Assembly (NCBI RefSeq): GCF_018609725.1
Contig: NZ_JAHENT010000136.1
Location: 1 to 32,925 of the forward strand
Direction: 5' to 3'
DNA length: 32,925 nucleotides
DNA from: Methanohalobium sp.
GTDB taxonomy: Archaea > Halobacteriota > Methanosarcinia > Methanosarcinales > Methanosarcinaceae
In this document: positions 9,183 to 16,042 of the stretch, piece by piece
How the letters are laid out: each line of letters opens with the position of its first letter
Numbering within the stretch: the first letter of the stretch is position 1
Made by a program: the position numbers and the translations under genes
Notes under the pieces: model-generated
Seen by the model: only the letters and a program-made list of their open reading frames with translations
Told to the model about the DNA's origin: nothing
Databases searched by the model: none

Positions 9183-9539
9183 TACTTTGTCCATACACTC
9201 GGATACAACCGAATCATTGGGTTCAAGATTTTTATCTTTTTTAACACCATAATCGGTTATTACTATATGGTGACTAACATCAATTCCTGCAAGTTCAAGG
9301 GTTTGTTTTGAACAATGAAGTGGACATCCATCGATGGCTACAACAGAATCACACCCTTCAGCAGATTTCATAAGACCTGAGATTCTGCCACCGATTCCAA
9401 CAGTACACATCATTTTCCCAACATCTTGCTTTGTAAGCTCAACTGCAATTTTGTTTGATATCTGTCCAACATTGGAACCACCAGAGCAGGGAAAAACTCC
9501 TGCATTTGATGATTCACACAGGCATCTATCTTCTTCCAT
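9162..9539 (-). CDS. DGC-domain protein (putative zinc/metal-binding)
   Basis: A 125-aa cysteine-rich protein with the order of motifs I know from the DGC domain family: PCSGGSNVGQISNKIAVEL (Cys18), GKMMCTVGIGG (Cys45), then VVAIDGCPLHCSK with the name-giving Asp70-Gly-Cys72 plus Cys76. The cysteines suggest a bound metal or Fe-S centre. The family often lies beside thioredoxin-like proteins and heavy-metal genes, as here, but no reaction is established. It starts 15 bases after the thioredoxin-like gene ends and has a strong GGGGTGA ahead of its ATG, so it is the last gene of the unit that starts at the truncated permease. A terminator overlaps its stop. Confidence 0.82.
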   Translation of the reverse strand: MEEDRCLCESSNAGVFPCSGGSNVGQISNKIAVELTKQDVGKMMCTVGIGGRISGLMKSAEGCDSVVAIDGCPLHCSKQTLELAGIDVSHHIVITDYGVKKDKNLEPNDSVVSECMDKVKRDLQQ

Positions 9540-9554
9540 ACATTTTCACCCCGT

Positions 9555-9788
9555 TTAACCAGATATCCATTTTTTAACATCATCTTCACTGGGAATTTTG
9601 CCAGCTACTTTCACGTCACCATCAACTGCAAGTGCAGGTGTGACCATGACACCGTAGCTCATAATTTTGTCCATATCTTCTACCTTCACAACCTCGGCAT
9701 CGATTCCTGTATCTTTGACTACTTTGTCTACTATTTCTTTTGTTTTTTTACATTTAGGGCATCCTGTTCCAAGTATTTCTATCTTCAT
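9555..9788 (-). CDS. Thioredoxin-like small redox protein (redox-active disulfide protein 2 type)
   Basis: A 77-aa glutaredoxin/thioredoxin-fold miniprotein. Strand-one MKIEILGTG leads into the active site Cys10-Pro-Lys-Cys13, and the cis-proline loop is VMVTPALAVDG. It is the MTH895-like archaeal type and would act in cytoplasmic disulfide exchange. Such genes often accompany COG0701 permeases and may supply electrons for metalloid or organo-arsenical handling (inference). An in-frame GTG at 9797 lies inside the ribosome binding site GGTGA (9794-9798), so the ATG at 9788, five bases later, is preferred. That binding site overlaps the last codons of the truncated permease upstream. Confidence 0.85.
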   Translation of the reverse strand: MKIEILGTGCPKCKKTKEIVDKVVKDTGIDAEVVKVEDMDKIMSYGVMVTPALAVDGDVKVAGKIPSEDDVKKWISG

Positions 9789-9793
9789 TTTTA

Positions 9794-10078
9794 TCACCTA
9801 TCTATCCCTACACCATGTTGGTAGATTCCAGCAAACAGGGGAAGCATAGTACAGCTACAAACATCCAGCGCTGTTCCTGAATCCGCTGCGATTGGATAGG
9901 AAATATATTTAGCTACATCTTTACCAAAAAATTGCAGAACTGATTCTTCTGAAAACAGTGCTACAATTGCACCAGCCAGGAAAAATGCAGGTACAAGACA
10001 CATTATGATATGTAGTGCCAGATATTCCTGGACTGATGCTAGTCCTATCTCAGTTAGACGAATTATATAATCTGGCAT
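9794..10078 (-). CDS. Truncated COG0701-type permease (N-terminal fragment, about 94 aa)
   Basis: The fragment begins at ATG 10078 (a TTG at 10099 would lie inside the operator). It has two hydrophobic helices, EYLALHIIMCLVPAFFLAGAIVALF and the TALDVCSCTMLPLFAGIY segment with the conserved CSCT motif of the ArsP/DUF318-type permeases. Full-length relatives of this subtype continue with a GAGLGPATTFLFSGPA-like stretch and several more helices. Here the frame ends at GVGIDR with a TGA that falls inside the ribosome binding site of the next gene. It therefore looks like a deletion remnant heading an otherwise intact operon, with its promoter and palindromic operator kept. A functional single-module micro-permease is possible but less likely. 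The complete permease at 10137-11066 is a different subtype, not its missing half. Confidence 0.6.
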   Translation of the reverse strand: MPDYIIRLTEIGLASVQEYLALHIIMCLVPAFFLAGAIVALFSEESVLQFFGKDVAKYISYPIAADSGTALDVCSCTMLPLFAGIYQHGVGIDR

Positions 10079-10092
10079 ATTAATCCGTATCC

Positions 10093-10112
10093 ATTTCAAA
10101 TATAATTGAAAT
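10093..10112 (-). promoter_or_regulatory. Palindromic operator with TATA box, promoter of the truncated permease-trx-DGC operon
   Basis: ATTTCAAATATAATTGAAAT has perfect 7-bp arms (ATTTCAA/TTGAAAT) and differs by one base from the operator at 12259-12278. On the minus strand a TATA box (CTATATATAA, 10116-10125) ends three bases upstream of it, so the palindrome should cover the transcription start and act as a repressor site. The ArsR-family protein encoded at 15646-16002 is the obvious candidate binder, by inference only. Confidence 0.65.
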
Positions 10113-10136
10113 AAGTTATATATAGATTTTCATTAT

Positions 10137-11066
10137 TCAAAATATGAAGTTAAATATAATTCCCATCAATGTAATACCTACACCAACAATAGCACCATAG
10201 GCTATAATAAGTTGCTTTTTCATAGCTTTTTTAAGCATTATAAATTCAGGAAGTGATAAAGCGGCTACAGACATCATGAATGCGAGTGACGTACCGACTG
10301 GAAGACCTTTACCAATCAAACTCTCGATTACAGGTATAACACCCATTATGTTGGTATATATTGGAATGCCTACAATTACAGCCCCAGGAACAGCAAGAGA
10401 ACCAGTTAAATAATTGGTTATAATCTCTCTGGGAACGAATCCGTGTATTAGTGCACCTATACCTACTCCAATAAGCACATAGGGAGTTATTTGTTTAACG
10501 ATATCTTTTGCTTCGGTGTAGGCTATATTGCACCTTTCTTTTATGGATGTTTCATCTTCACAATAGGTCTGGGCTCCAAAATCAAACTTTTCTACATATT
10601 TCTCAAAACCAAGGTTGTTTAACAAGAATCCACCAAATGAACCTACAATCACTCCTCCCAGTACATAAAGTGAAGTAATTTTCCAGCCAAGGGTACCCAG
10701 CAGAACTACAATAGCAGCTTCATTCACCATCGGTGATACAAACAGAAATGTAATTATCATACCAAATGGAACACCTGCACTGACAAAACCAAGGAACAGT
10801 GGTATTGTTGAGCATGAGCAAAAAGGCGACACAATACCCAGTAGTGCAGCAGCACCATATCCAAAAATACTATGTTTCCCTTTAAGATAATCTCTCAGTT
10901 TTTCAGGGGCAAGGTAAGTTCTCAAGAATCCAATGGCAAATATGACCAGCAGTAAAATAGTAATAATTTTCAGACTATCGTATATCCAGAAGTGGAGAGC
11001 ATCTGCAGCATTACCTGTCAATCCAGTTGCAGTAACGATATAATCTGCTATCATTTCAAATACCAT
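10137..11066 (-). CDS. COG0701-family permease (DUF318/ArsP-like)
   Basis: A 309-aa integral membrane protein with about eight hydrophobic segments. The first half has PFCSCSTIPLFLGFVSAGVPFGMIITFLFVSPMVNEAA, the conserved CSCS/ST-IPLF loop and SPMVNEAA helix of COG0701. The second half contains a degenerate repeat (VPGAVIVGIPIYTNIMGVIPVIESLIGKGLP...ALSLPEFIMLKKAMK). A charged central loop with two Cys (YCEDETSIKERCN) connects them. Homologues export organo-arsenicals (ArsP) or are uncharacterised; placement in this arsenic/redox island supports a metalloid export role, but the substrate is inferred. The ATG at 11066 is preceded by GAGGAG. A 53-aa Cys-rich gene and the DUF169 gene lie upstream on the same strand, with gaps of 135 and 117 bases. 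Confidence 0.88.
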   Translation of the reverse strand: MVFEMIADYIVTATGLTGNAADALHFWIYDSLKIITILLLVIFAIGFLRTYLAPEKLRDYLKGKHSIFGYGAAALLGIVSPFCSCSTIPLFLGFVSAGVPFGMIITFLFVSPMVNEAAIVVLLGTLGWKITSLYVLGGVIVGSFGGFLLNNLGFEKYVEKFDFGAQTYCEDETSIKERCNIAYTEAKDIVKQITPYVLIGVGIGALIHGFVPREIITNYLTGSLAVPGAVIVGIPIYTNIMGVIPVIESLIGKGLPVGTSLAFMMSVAALSLPEFIMLKKAMKKQLIIAYGAIVGVGITLMGIIFNFIF

Positions 11067-11201
11067 GATTTATACTCCTCGATTTTTGTTAACGTTAAAA
11101 ATCCATTACAATTAAATTATCTTAGTTATACTTCTTTGGAAATGTAAACAGCTGGTTGTTAGTTTGTCAGTCTACAATGTATCCCTTCGTTTCATCTGTG
11201 G

Positions 11202-11363
11202 TCACCTGCAGCAACTGCATCCTCTGTCCAAATGATTCAGTTTGTTTTTGTCTTTCTCTGCAGTCCAACAATCTAAACAGAGTTTTATGGCTCCTAAATC
11301 TCTGTGATTAGCTTTGAGCATAGAATTATTTTTTTTCCCGCATATAGTACACTTAAAGTTCAT
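11202..11363 (-). CDS. Small Cys-rich zinc-ribbon-like protein (53 aa)
   Basis: A short gene with ATG at 11363 and TGA at 11202-11204. The protein has seven cysteines in 53 residues: CTIC (Cys5, Cys8), CLDC (Cys29, Cys32) and a C-terminal CSCC (Cys49, Cys51, Cys52). The two CxxC knuckles 21 residues apart look like a zinc ribbon or rubredoxin-like knot, and the terminal CSCC could be a separate thiolate metal or arsenic site. AAGG lies about ten bases ahead of the ATG. It sits on the same strand between the DUF169 gene and the COG0701 permease, which fits a metallochaperone or sensor role. I know no named family, so the function is inference. Confidence 0.6.
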   Translation of the reverse strand: MNFKCTICGKKNNSMLKANHRDLGAIKLCLDCWTAEKDKNKLNHLDRGCSCCR

Positions 11364-11480
11364 TTTGAAACCTTCTGACTAATTCATGGATGTTTAACGG
11401 TTGTGATCTGTACTTACAATCATCAATTTATTCTCATACCGATAAAAGAAAAAATTGATAGACTTTCGTATATCTTTTTA

Positions 11481-12245
11481 TTATTTACTTTCGCATGAAG
11501 TCGATTGGTTGTCTTTTTCCTGCAATGTTCTTAGAGCGTTTTTTTCTCGTGAGTGAGGTATAGCTTTTTCACCAAGATATTTCACATGTTCGGTAATCTC
11601 AGGGAGGTAATTGACAGGAAATCCAAGTGATGCTTCTCCAGGACCTATATCTGTGGCATCTCTGCATCCGTAACATCCGTAACTAAAGTTCATGGAATTA
11701 TTAATATAGGGAATTATTGTGGAATCCACACATATTGCTTGCAATACAACGGTAGAACTTTCTACCCTTTTGCCGCCAATACTATGCATATACCCCAGCA
11801 AAATCCACATCAATTTCTCTACTTTATCCTCTACAAAGACAATATCTGGTATGTCTTCAGCCATGTTAAGGGGGAATAAATCGATGCTTTTGATCTGTCC
11901 CATTTCCAACGTTGGCATGTTTTCAAACATAGATTTTCCAACAGAGTCAACATTTGTAATGCCAAATTTAACCAATCCTTTGCCACTTTTTAGTTTTTCA
12001 GGAAGTTGTCGGAATCCAAATGCTCTAGCAGCGGCTGGGCAAGATATTGTGTCAGCATTTACAAGCATGTGCTGGCCGTGGCGCGCTTTCATCGCTGCCT
12101 GGCAATAGCGATGTCCTTCTGCAGGGATAGCATCATTCACTGAAATGTCATCTGTTAGAAAACGTACACCTACGGGATAACCATCCAGATTCAGGACGTT
12201 TTTTAACGTTTGACCGAAATTTCTGACTTCTTTTATAGTGGGCAA
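11481..12245 (-). CDS. DUF169 domain-containing protein
   Basis: About 254 aa. DUF169 features, as I remember them: GYPVGVRFL near the start, RYCQAAMKARHGQHMLVNADTISCPAAARAFGF in the middle, and FSYGCYGCRDATDIGPGEASLGFPVNYL near the end. These give several conserved Cys (SCPAAA, YGCYGC) that could hold a cofactor; the family function is unknown. The open frame extends upstream to 12335, but that stretch carries the promoter palindromes and translates to low-complexity sequence. The most plausible start I see is the TTG at 12245, although no ATG is available and the true start is uncertain. The C-terminal tail after about residue 225 is polar. It shares a divergent promoter with the 98-aa gene at 12367. 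Confidence 0.8.
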   Translation of the reverse strand: MPTIKEVRNFGQTLKNVLNLDGYPVGVRFLTDDISVNDAIPAEGHRYCQAAMKARHGQHMLVNADTISCPAAARAFGFRQLPEKLKSGKGLVKFGITNVDSVGKSMFENMPTLEMGQIKSIDLFPLNMAEDIPDIVFVEDKVEKLMWILLGYMHSIGGKRVESSTVVLQAICVDSTIIPYINNSMNFSYGCYGCRDATDIGPGEASLGFPVNYLPEITEHVKYLGEKAIPHSREKNALRTLQEKDNQSTSCESK

Positions 12246-12258
12246 TATATCACTTTTT

Positions 12259-12318
12259 ATTTCAAATATATTTGAAATAAAAATATATATATTTTCCTGT
12301 TTCAAATTGATTTGAAAT
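12259..12318. promoter_or_regulatory. Symmetric divergent promoter: operator - palindromic TATA - operator
   Basis: Operator 1 (12259-12278) is the perfect 20-bp palindrome ATTTCAAATATATTTGAAAT. Operator 2 (12300-12317) is TTTCAAAT-TG-ATTTGAAA, with perfect 8-bp arms. Their centres are 40 bp apart. Between them lies AAAATATATATATTTT (12280-12295), itself a perfect palindrome centred within one base of the midpoint. It can serve as a TATA box on both strands. Starts about 25 bp either way would fall inside operator 1 for the DUF169 gene (minus) and inside operator 2 for the 98-aa gene (plus). One regulator could therefore shut both genes. Confidence 0.7.
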
Positions 12319-12366
12319 AGTTTTATGTAGGTCAAATTTCAATATAATTATCAAAAAGGTGAGTTA

Positions 12367-12663
12367 ATGAAGGTTCAGTCAATCGAGAAAGTTTTACCAT
12401 GCGTTGCAGATCCATGGAAATTAAGGGTTATAGCTCATCTGGATGAAGAACCTGACCTTGAATTTTTATCCAGATATATCGATGGAAGGTATTCTGAAAA
12501 ACTGGGTGTGTTGATGGTAGAGATGGGGTGCAAACAGGCCAATATCTTCAACACAGGCAAGGTTACTGTGAAAATGGTGGATACGGAAGAAGAATGCGAA
12601 AATTTCGTAAATTCTCTTCTTGCAATGGCCTATCACAAATCTCTTATTGCTGGGGAATTATGA
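12367..12663 (+). CDS. Conserved hypothetical protein, possible Fe-S-protein N-terminal-type domain (98 aa)
   Basis: A 98-aa soluble protein with Cys12, Cys55 and Cys77. The opening (VLPCVADPWKLRVIAHLDEEP) resembles, from memory, the N-terminal domain of a group of archaeal and clostridial Fe-S proteins with a VLPCIADPSKIRVIAELDEDV-like start; the C-terminal cysteine cluster of those proteins is absent. I hold this likeness with low confidence and assign no function. GGTGAG lies just ahead of the ATG. It is transcribed divergently from the DUF169 gene from a shared symmetric operator region, so the two are probably induced together. Confidence 0.6.
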   Translation: MKVQSIEKVLPCVADPWKLRVIAHLDEEPDLEFLSRYIDGRYSEKLGVLMVEMGCKQANIFNTGKVTVKMVDTEEECENFVNSLLAMAYHKSLIAGEL

Positions 12664-13143
12664 ATATAAGTAATATGTAAGGGTTTCCTGAACTGTTCAT
12701 CCTTTCTAAGGGGACAAGTTAACAGGTCTGTCAGAGCGCCCAGTTTTTTATCTATCATTGTAATATGTAATATAATTCAGGTTTTAATTTATAATAATTA
12801 TAATCAGATATATTGCAGGAATCAACAAGTTCGTTGTGTTTCATAATAGATAAGTGATATGATACTAGGTTTTGTTTTTTATGAAAGAATCCGCAGAAAA
12901 TGATGAGCGAAATGATGCCTCTATGTCAGGATATGATGCGTAACATGGATATGTCAAAGATGATGAATAATGATGGGAAACCAGCAAAAAAAAAGAATGA
13001 ATAAAAATGTATTAATAGTATTGCATTTTATTCCATTTTTCTTTGATTGTTTTTCACTCCTGTAAATAAAACATATATAGCAGTTTCAATAATATTTAAA
13101 ATAACAAGTTAACAGGGTTACTCGTGCAAGGTGGGATTACATC
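12664..13143. other. Mostly non-coding gap with a 13-bp direct repeat
   Basis: Between the 98-aa gene and the stress-protein remnant I find no ordinary gene. ACAAGTTAACAGG occurs twice in the same orientation (12714-12726 and 13104-13116), and a Met-rich 34-codon frame lies between the copies. The rest is AT-rich. The direct repeats could be traces of an old insertion or deletion, but nothing here proves it. Confidence 0.35.
12900..13004 (+). CDS. Met-rich micro-ORF (34 aa), possibly a gene remnant
   Basis: The frame from the ATG pair at 12900/12903 to TAA at 13002-13004 encodes 34 residues, eleven of them Met, with one Cys (MPLCQDMMRNMDMSKMM) and a lysine-rich tail. The composition recalls Met-rich metal-binding peptides and a Met-rich family of methanogen proteins that I remember only vaguely. 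An upstream ATG in another frame (12881) would join it with one frameshift, giving a continuous helix-like sequence, so this may be the tail of a damaged gene. No ribosome binding site is visible. Confidence 0.25.
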   Translation: MMSEMMPLCQDMMRNMDMSKMMNNDGKPAKKKNE

Positions 13144-13976
13144 ATAAAAAGCATACTTATCCCTATAGATTTTACAATACAAAGCCATGACTTGCTTGAA
13201 TGTGTGGGCAATTCAAAACACTTGGACTGGAAAGAGCGATACTTCTTCATGTTGTAGATATTTACCATGCACAGGGTCTTGCACCCATGTTCGAGAAAAA
13301 TGCAAAGGAAATGATTAAAGAGTATAAACAGTATCTTGATGATTTATATATCGATGTGCAAACCCTTGTCATACAGGGTGAGGTTAAAAGTACAATTGCA
13401 AATGTTGCCCATGAATATGATATCGATTGCATCATAATGGGATCTACCATTAAAAATCCGATTAAAGGTCGAATGCTTGGAAGGACCACTGATTACATAG
13501 CAAACAACTCTGGAAAAATGCTGCTTGTTGAAAAGTACGAACTGTCAGAAATAGGGGATAAAGAAATCTATGGAAAGGTCTGTACTCCCACATTTAAAAG
13601 ACCGCTTATTTCACTGGATTTATCCAAAAAATCGATGGACATAATCACAAAACTTACCCCGGTCCAGGATTATTTGGACAAGGTTTATCTGATAAATGTT
13701 ATTGAAACAACAAAGGACAGTCCTGAATTAAAACAACTGATAAAAGAAAATAAATCAAAGCTTGCAGAGATAGGAGAAAAATTTGAAGGAGTAACGATTG
13801 AAACCATAGTTTCCAGCGGCAATCCTGCAGAAGAAATTAACAACACTGCAGAAGATAAGGATGTTACATTGATTATTCTTGGAGCAACCGGTAAGGGACT
13901 GAAAAAGCTGATCCTTGGAAGTACATCCTATGAACTTCTGAATAAAACCAGAAAACCGGTGCTGTTGATTTCCTAA
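13144..13976 (+). pseudogene. Tandem universal stress protein gene with lost start codon and frameshift (open frame 13200-13976)
   Basis: The frame from ATG 13200 gives 258 aa with two UspA domains. Domain 2 is complete: VTLIILGATGKGLKKLILGSTSYELL contains the G-x2-G-x9-G-S nucleotide loop. Domain 1 lacks its first strand in that frame. The missing piece (ILIPIDFTIQSHDLLECV) is encoded just upstream, from 13144, in the neighbouring frame. The two join perfectly if one G is restored to the GGG run at 13206-13208. The upstream part also has no start codon: GGTGG (13130-13134) is followed at the expected spacing by ATC/ATA. Two separate lesions suggest a pseudogene, though sequencing error at the G run or use of the internal ATG cannot be excluded. 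The ACR3 gene starts 11 bases after its stop, so it heads that operon. Confidence 0.7.
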
Positions 13977-13987
13977 GAGGTGAAAAT

Positions 13988-15061
13988 ATGGAAGAAGAAA
14001 GAGAGCTTGATTTTTTCAGTAAATACCTCTCGATTTGGGTTGGTATTTGTATAATTCTGGGTACTTTTATAGGATATTTCTTCCCGAGTTTTGCAAATAC
14101 CCTTGGAAAATTTGAAATTGCAAATGTATCGATACCAATCGCTATCGTACTGCTTGTGATGATGTATCCCATCATGCTTAAAATCAGTTTTAGTGAGATA
14201 CTAAATGTTAGAAGAAACTCCAAACCACTGTCGCTTACAGTATTTGTTAACTGGGCAATTAAACCATTCACTATGACACTTATTGCTGTCTTATTTATCA
14301 GTATGGTATTTGGCGGATTTATACCTGCTGACCTGCAGTCCGAATATATTGCAGGTTTAATTATACTTGGGCTTGCACCCTGCACAGCCATGGTGCTTGT
14401 ATGGACATTTCTTGCGAACGGAAACATCAGCTATGCCCTTGTCCAGGTTTCTGTCAACGATTTAATTATTCTGATATTATTCGCACCACTGGGTGCATTT
14501 CTTGTAGGTGAAACCACCGATTTTCCAATACCAGTAAGCACTATCTTCTATTCAGTCCTATTCTATGTGGCTATACCACTGGGATTAGCTGTATTGACCC
14601 GGTACATTGCAATACAGAAAAAAGGAATCAACTGGCTCGAAAACAAATTAATTAAAGACTTGGAATGGGTCACTCCTGCAGGACTTCTTGTAACACTTGT
14701 TCTGATTTTCACACTCCAGGGTGAGAGGATAGTTAATTATCCGGTACATATTGTATTTATAGCAATTCCTATCATCGTACAGACATACTTTATCTTTGGA
14801 ATCAGTTACACTGGTGCAAAATTACTGAAAATTCCCTATTATGAAGCTGCTCCATCGACTTTCATAGCACCCAGCAATTTCTTTGAACTTGCTGTTGCAA
14901 CAACCCTGATACTGTTTGGAGCAGGTTCTGGTGCAACACTTGCAACTGTTGTTGGAGTACTCGTTGAAGTACCTGTGATGCTCTCGCTTGTTAGAATTAT
15001 GAGGAGCAGACATGATAAATTCAACTTTGAAAGCTACAAAATATATGAAAATGAAGGCTAA
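13988..15061 (+). CDS. acr3: ACR3-family arsenite efflux transporter
   Basis: A 357-aa membrane protein with about ten hydrophobic segments, the size of ACR3 (bile/arsenite/riboflavin transporter superfamily). The conserved cysteine lies in LGLAPCTAMVLVW (Cys132). The conserved glutamate lies in VVGVLVEVPVMLSLV (Glu327). Both are the residues needed for arsenite transport in characterised ACR3 proteins. VNWAIKPF and FIAPSNFFELAVA are further family signatures. It would export As(III) using the proton gradient. GAGGTGA precedes the ATG. It is sandwiched between the damaged stress-protein gene (11 bases upstream) and the DUF6951-like gene (3 bases downstream), forming one transcript, with a minus-strand ArsR gene closing the island. 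Confidence 0.92.
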   Translation: MEEERELDFFSKYLSIWVGICIILGTFIGYFFPSFANTLGKFEIANVSIPIAIVLLVMMYPIMLKISFSEILNVRRNSKPLSLTVFVNWAIKPFTMTLIAVLFISMVFGGFIPADLQSEYIAGLIILGLAPCTAMVLVWTFLANGNISYALVQVSVNDLIILILFAPLGAFLVGETTDFPIPVSTIFYSVLFYVAIPLGLAVLTRYIAIQKKGINWLENKLIKDLEWVTPAGLLVTLVLIFTLQGERIVNYPVHIVFIAIPIIVQTYFIFGISYTGAKLLKIPYYEAAPSTFIAPSNFFELAVATTLILFGAGSGATLATVVGVLVEVPVMLSLVRIMRSRHDKFNFESYKIYENEG

Positions 15062-15064
15062 AAA

Positions 15065-15379
15065 ATGTCAGAAGTTACTGTGAATTCAACTATCTGTGGA
15101 TTTGTGCATAATATAAAAGGAGAAATTAAAGGAGATAAAATCCTTGTCGAAATAGATTCGGATTGTAAAAAAATCAAACAGATGTCTCCAATGGAAGTTC
15201 CAATGATGGATACATTCGATATTAAAGAAAATTATGTAATAAACAAAGCTCAAGAAGCAAAATGCTCAGCTACTTGTCTTGTCCCCCGTGGAATTCTTCA
15301 TGTCTGCCGGTTAGAAGCAGGGTTCTTGGCTCAGTCTCTGGTAGATAAATCCGGAAGTATCAGTATAGATTTCAAATAA
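15065..15379 (+). CDS. DUF6951-like small Cys-containing protein
   Basis: A 104-aa soluble protein with five cysteines: STICGF (Cys11), SDCKKI (Cys34), AKCSATCLVP (Cys67, Cys71) and HVCRLEAG (Cys81). The pattern 'CGF-HxI-G', 'MSPMEVPM' and 'CxxxCLVPRGILHVCR' matches a family I recall as DUF6951, common in methanogens and anaerobes. No function is known. Its coupling to acr3 with only three bases between suggests a part in arsenic or metal handling, perhaps thiolate binding of As(III), which is inference. Confidence 0.7.
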   Translation: MSEVTVNSTICGFVHNIKGEIKGDKILVEIDSDCKKIKQMSPMEVPMMDTFDIKENYVINKAQEAKCSATCLVPRGILHVCRLEAGFLAQSLVDKSGSISIDFK

Positions 15380-15449
15380 CTTCCAGTTATCTGGTAGTCC
15401 ATTAATATTTAGTTGACATTTTATACTATATGAATAATGGTTTTGTAAA

Positions 15450-15644
15450 ACCGATATCTAGCATGAACATTCCGACATCATCCAATCGTCGAGGCATATT
15501 CATCTCGACCATAAGAATCGTCTTGAGGTAACCATACTGGATGGTGAAGGTTCCAGTTTCAAGGAATTTGGAGAGAAAGTAATGGCTCTAAAAGGTGTAA
15601 AATATTCAAAACTAAACACCGCCAAACCCTCAGATGAAGTCTAA
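15450..15644 (+). pseudogene. Remnant of a NikR nickel-responsive regulator (C-terminal ACT-like domain)
   Basis: Read in the frame of 15450, the sequence encodes a TAG (15459-15461) where NikR proteins have Gln in an IQHEH-like motif, then HEH, DIIQSSRHIHLDHKNRLEV, a strand with ILDGE, and ALKGVKYSKLNT, ending in TAA at 15644. This follows the C-terminal nickel-binding domain of NikR closely. Two His of the H-x-H nickel motif remain, but the ligand Cys (HNCLEV in NikR) is replaced by Arg (KNRLEV). No N-terminal ribbon-helix-helix part or start codon is present. It is most likely a decayed regulator. It ends one base short of the convergent ArsR gene's stop codon. Confidence 0.72.
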
Positions 15645-15645
15645 T

Positions 15646-16002
15646 TCACATATCTTTGAATTCTTTATCTATAGATTCCAGGAGTTCATGTCCAAAATCT
15701 GTCAGATAGTATGTCTGAAAACTTTTGTCACGTCTTGACCCTACAAGATACTCATCCTTTAACAATTTCAAGTGATAGGACAGTGCTGAATACTTATAAT
15801 CGGTGATTTCCACAAGCACACATACACATAACTCCTGTATTTCAAGTGTTTTTAAGATTTTGAGCCTTATAGGGTCAGAAAGAACTTTAAAAAGGTACAC
15901 CATATCGTCTACATCTTCAGACATGACAGCATGGACTTTATCAAGGGATTCTTTAGAGATGGAATAGGATCCAAAAAATGTAACATTTTGTTTGCTGGTC
16001 AT
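15646..16002 (-). CDS. arsR: ArsR/SmtB-family metalloregulatory repressor
   Basis: A 118-aa winged-helix regulator. LFKVLSDPIRLKILKTLEIQELCVCVLVEI is the ArsR opening with the metalloid site ELCVCVL (Cys59, Cys61), like the ELCVCDL As(III)/Sb(III) site. YSALSYHLKLLKDEYLVGSRR is the recognition helix and TYYLTDFGHELL the wing. The protein would repress metalloid-response genes until As(III) binds. It is encoded convergently to the acr3 transcript. The recurring palindrome ATTTCAAAT-N2-ATTTGAAAT in this island (10093, 12259, 12299) is a plausible operator for it, but its own upstream region (16003-16042) shows only TATTCG...CGAATA arms and runs into an old IS end. Confidence 0.9.
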   Translation of the reverse strand: MTSKQNVTFFGSYSISKESLDKVHAVMSEDVDDMVYLFKVLSDPIRLKILKTLEIQELCVCVLVEITDYKYSALSYHLKLLKDEYLVGSRRDKSFQTYYLTDFGHELLESIDKEFKDM

Positions 16003-16042
16003 TGTGATCCTTTAAAAGTTACTATTCGATTAATATTTTGGG

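Noticed and set aside
11719-12108. Plus-strand 129-codon frame opposite DUF169
   Set aside because: The DUF169 motifs with ordered cysteines are on the other strand.
13988-15061. Bile-acid:sodium symporter as the identity of the ACR3-like protein
   Set aside because: The PCTAMV cysteine, the late glutamate motif and the arsenic context favour ACR3.
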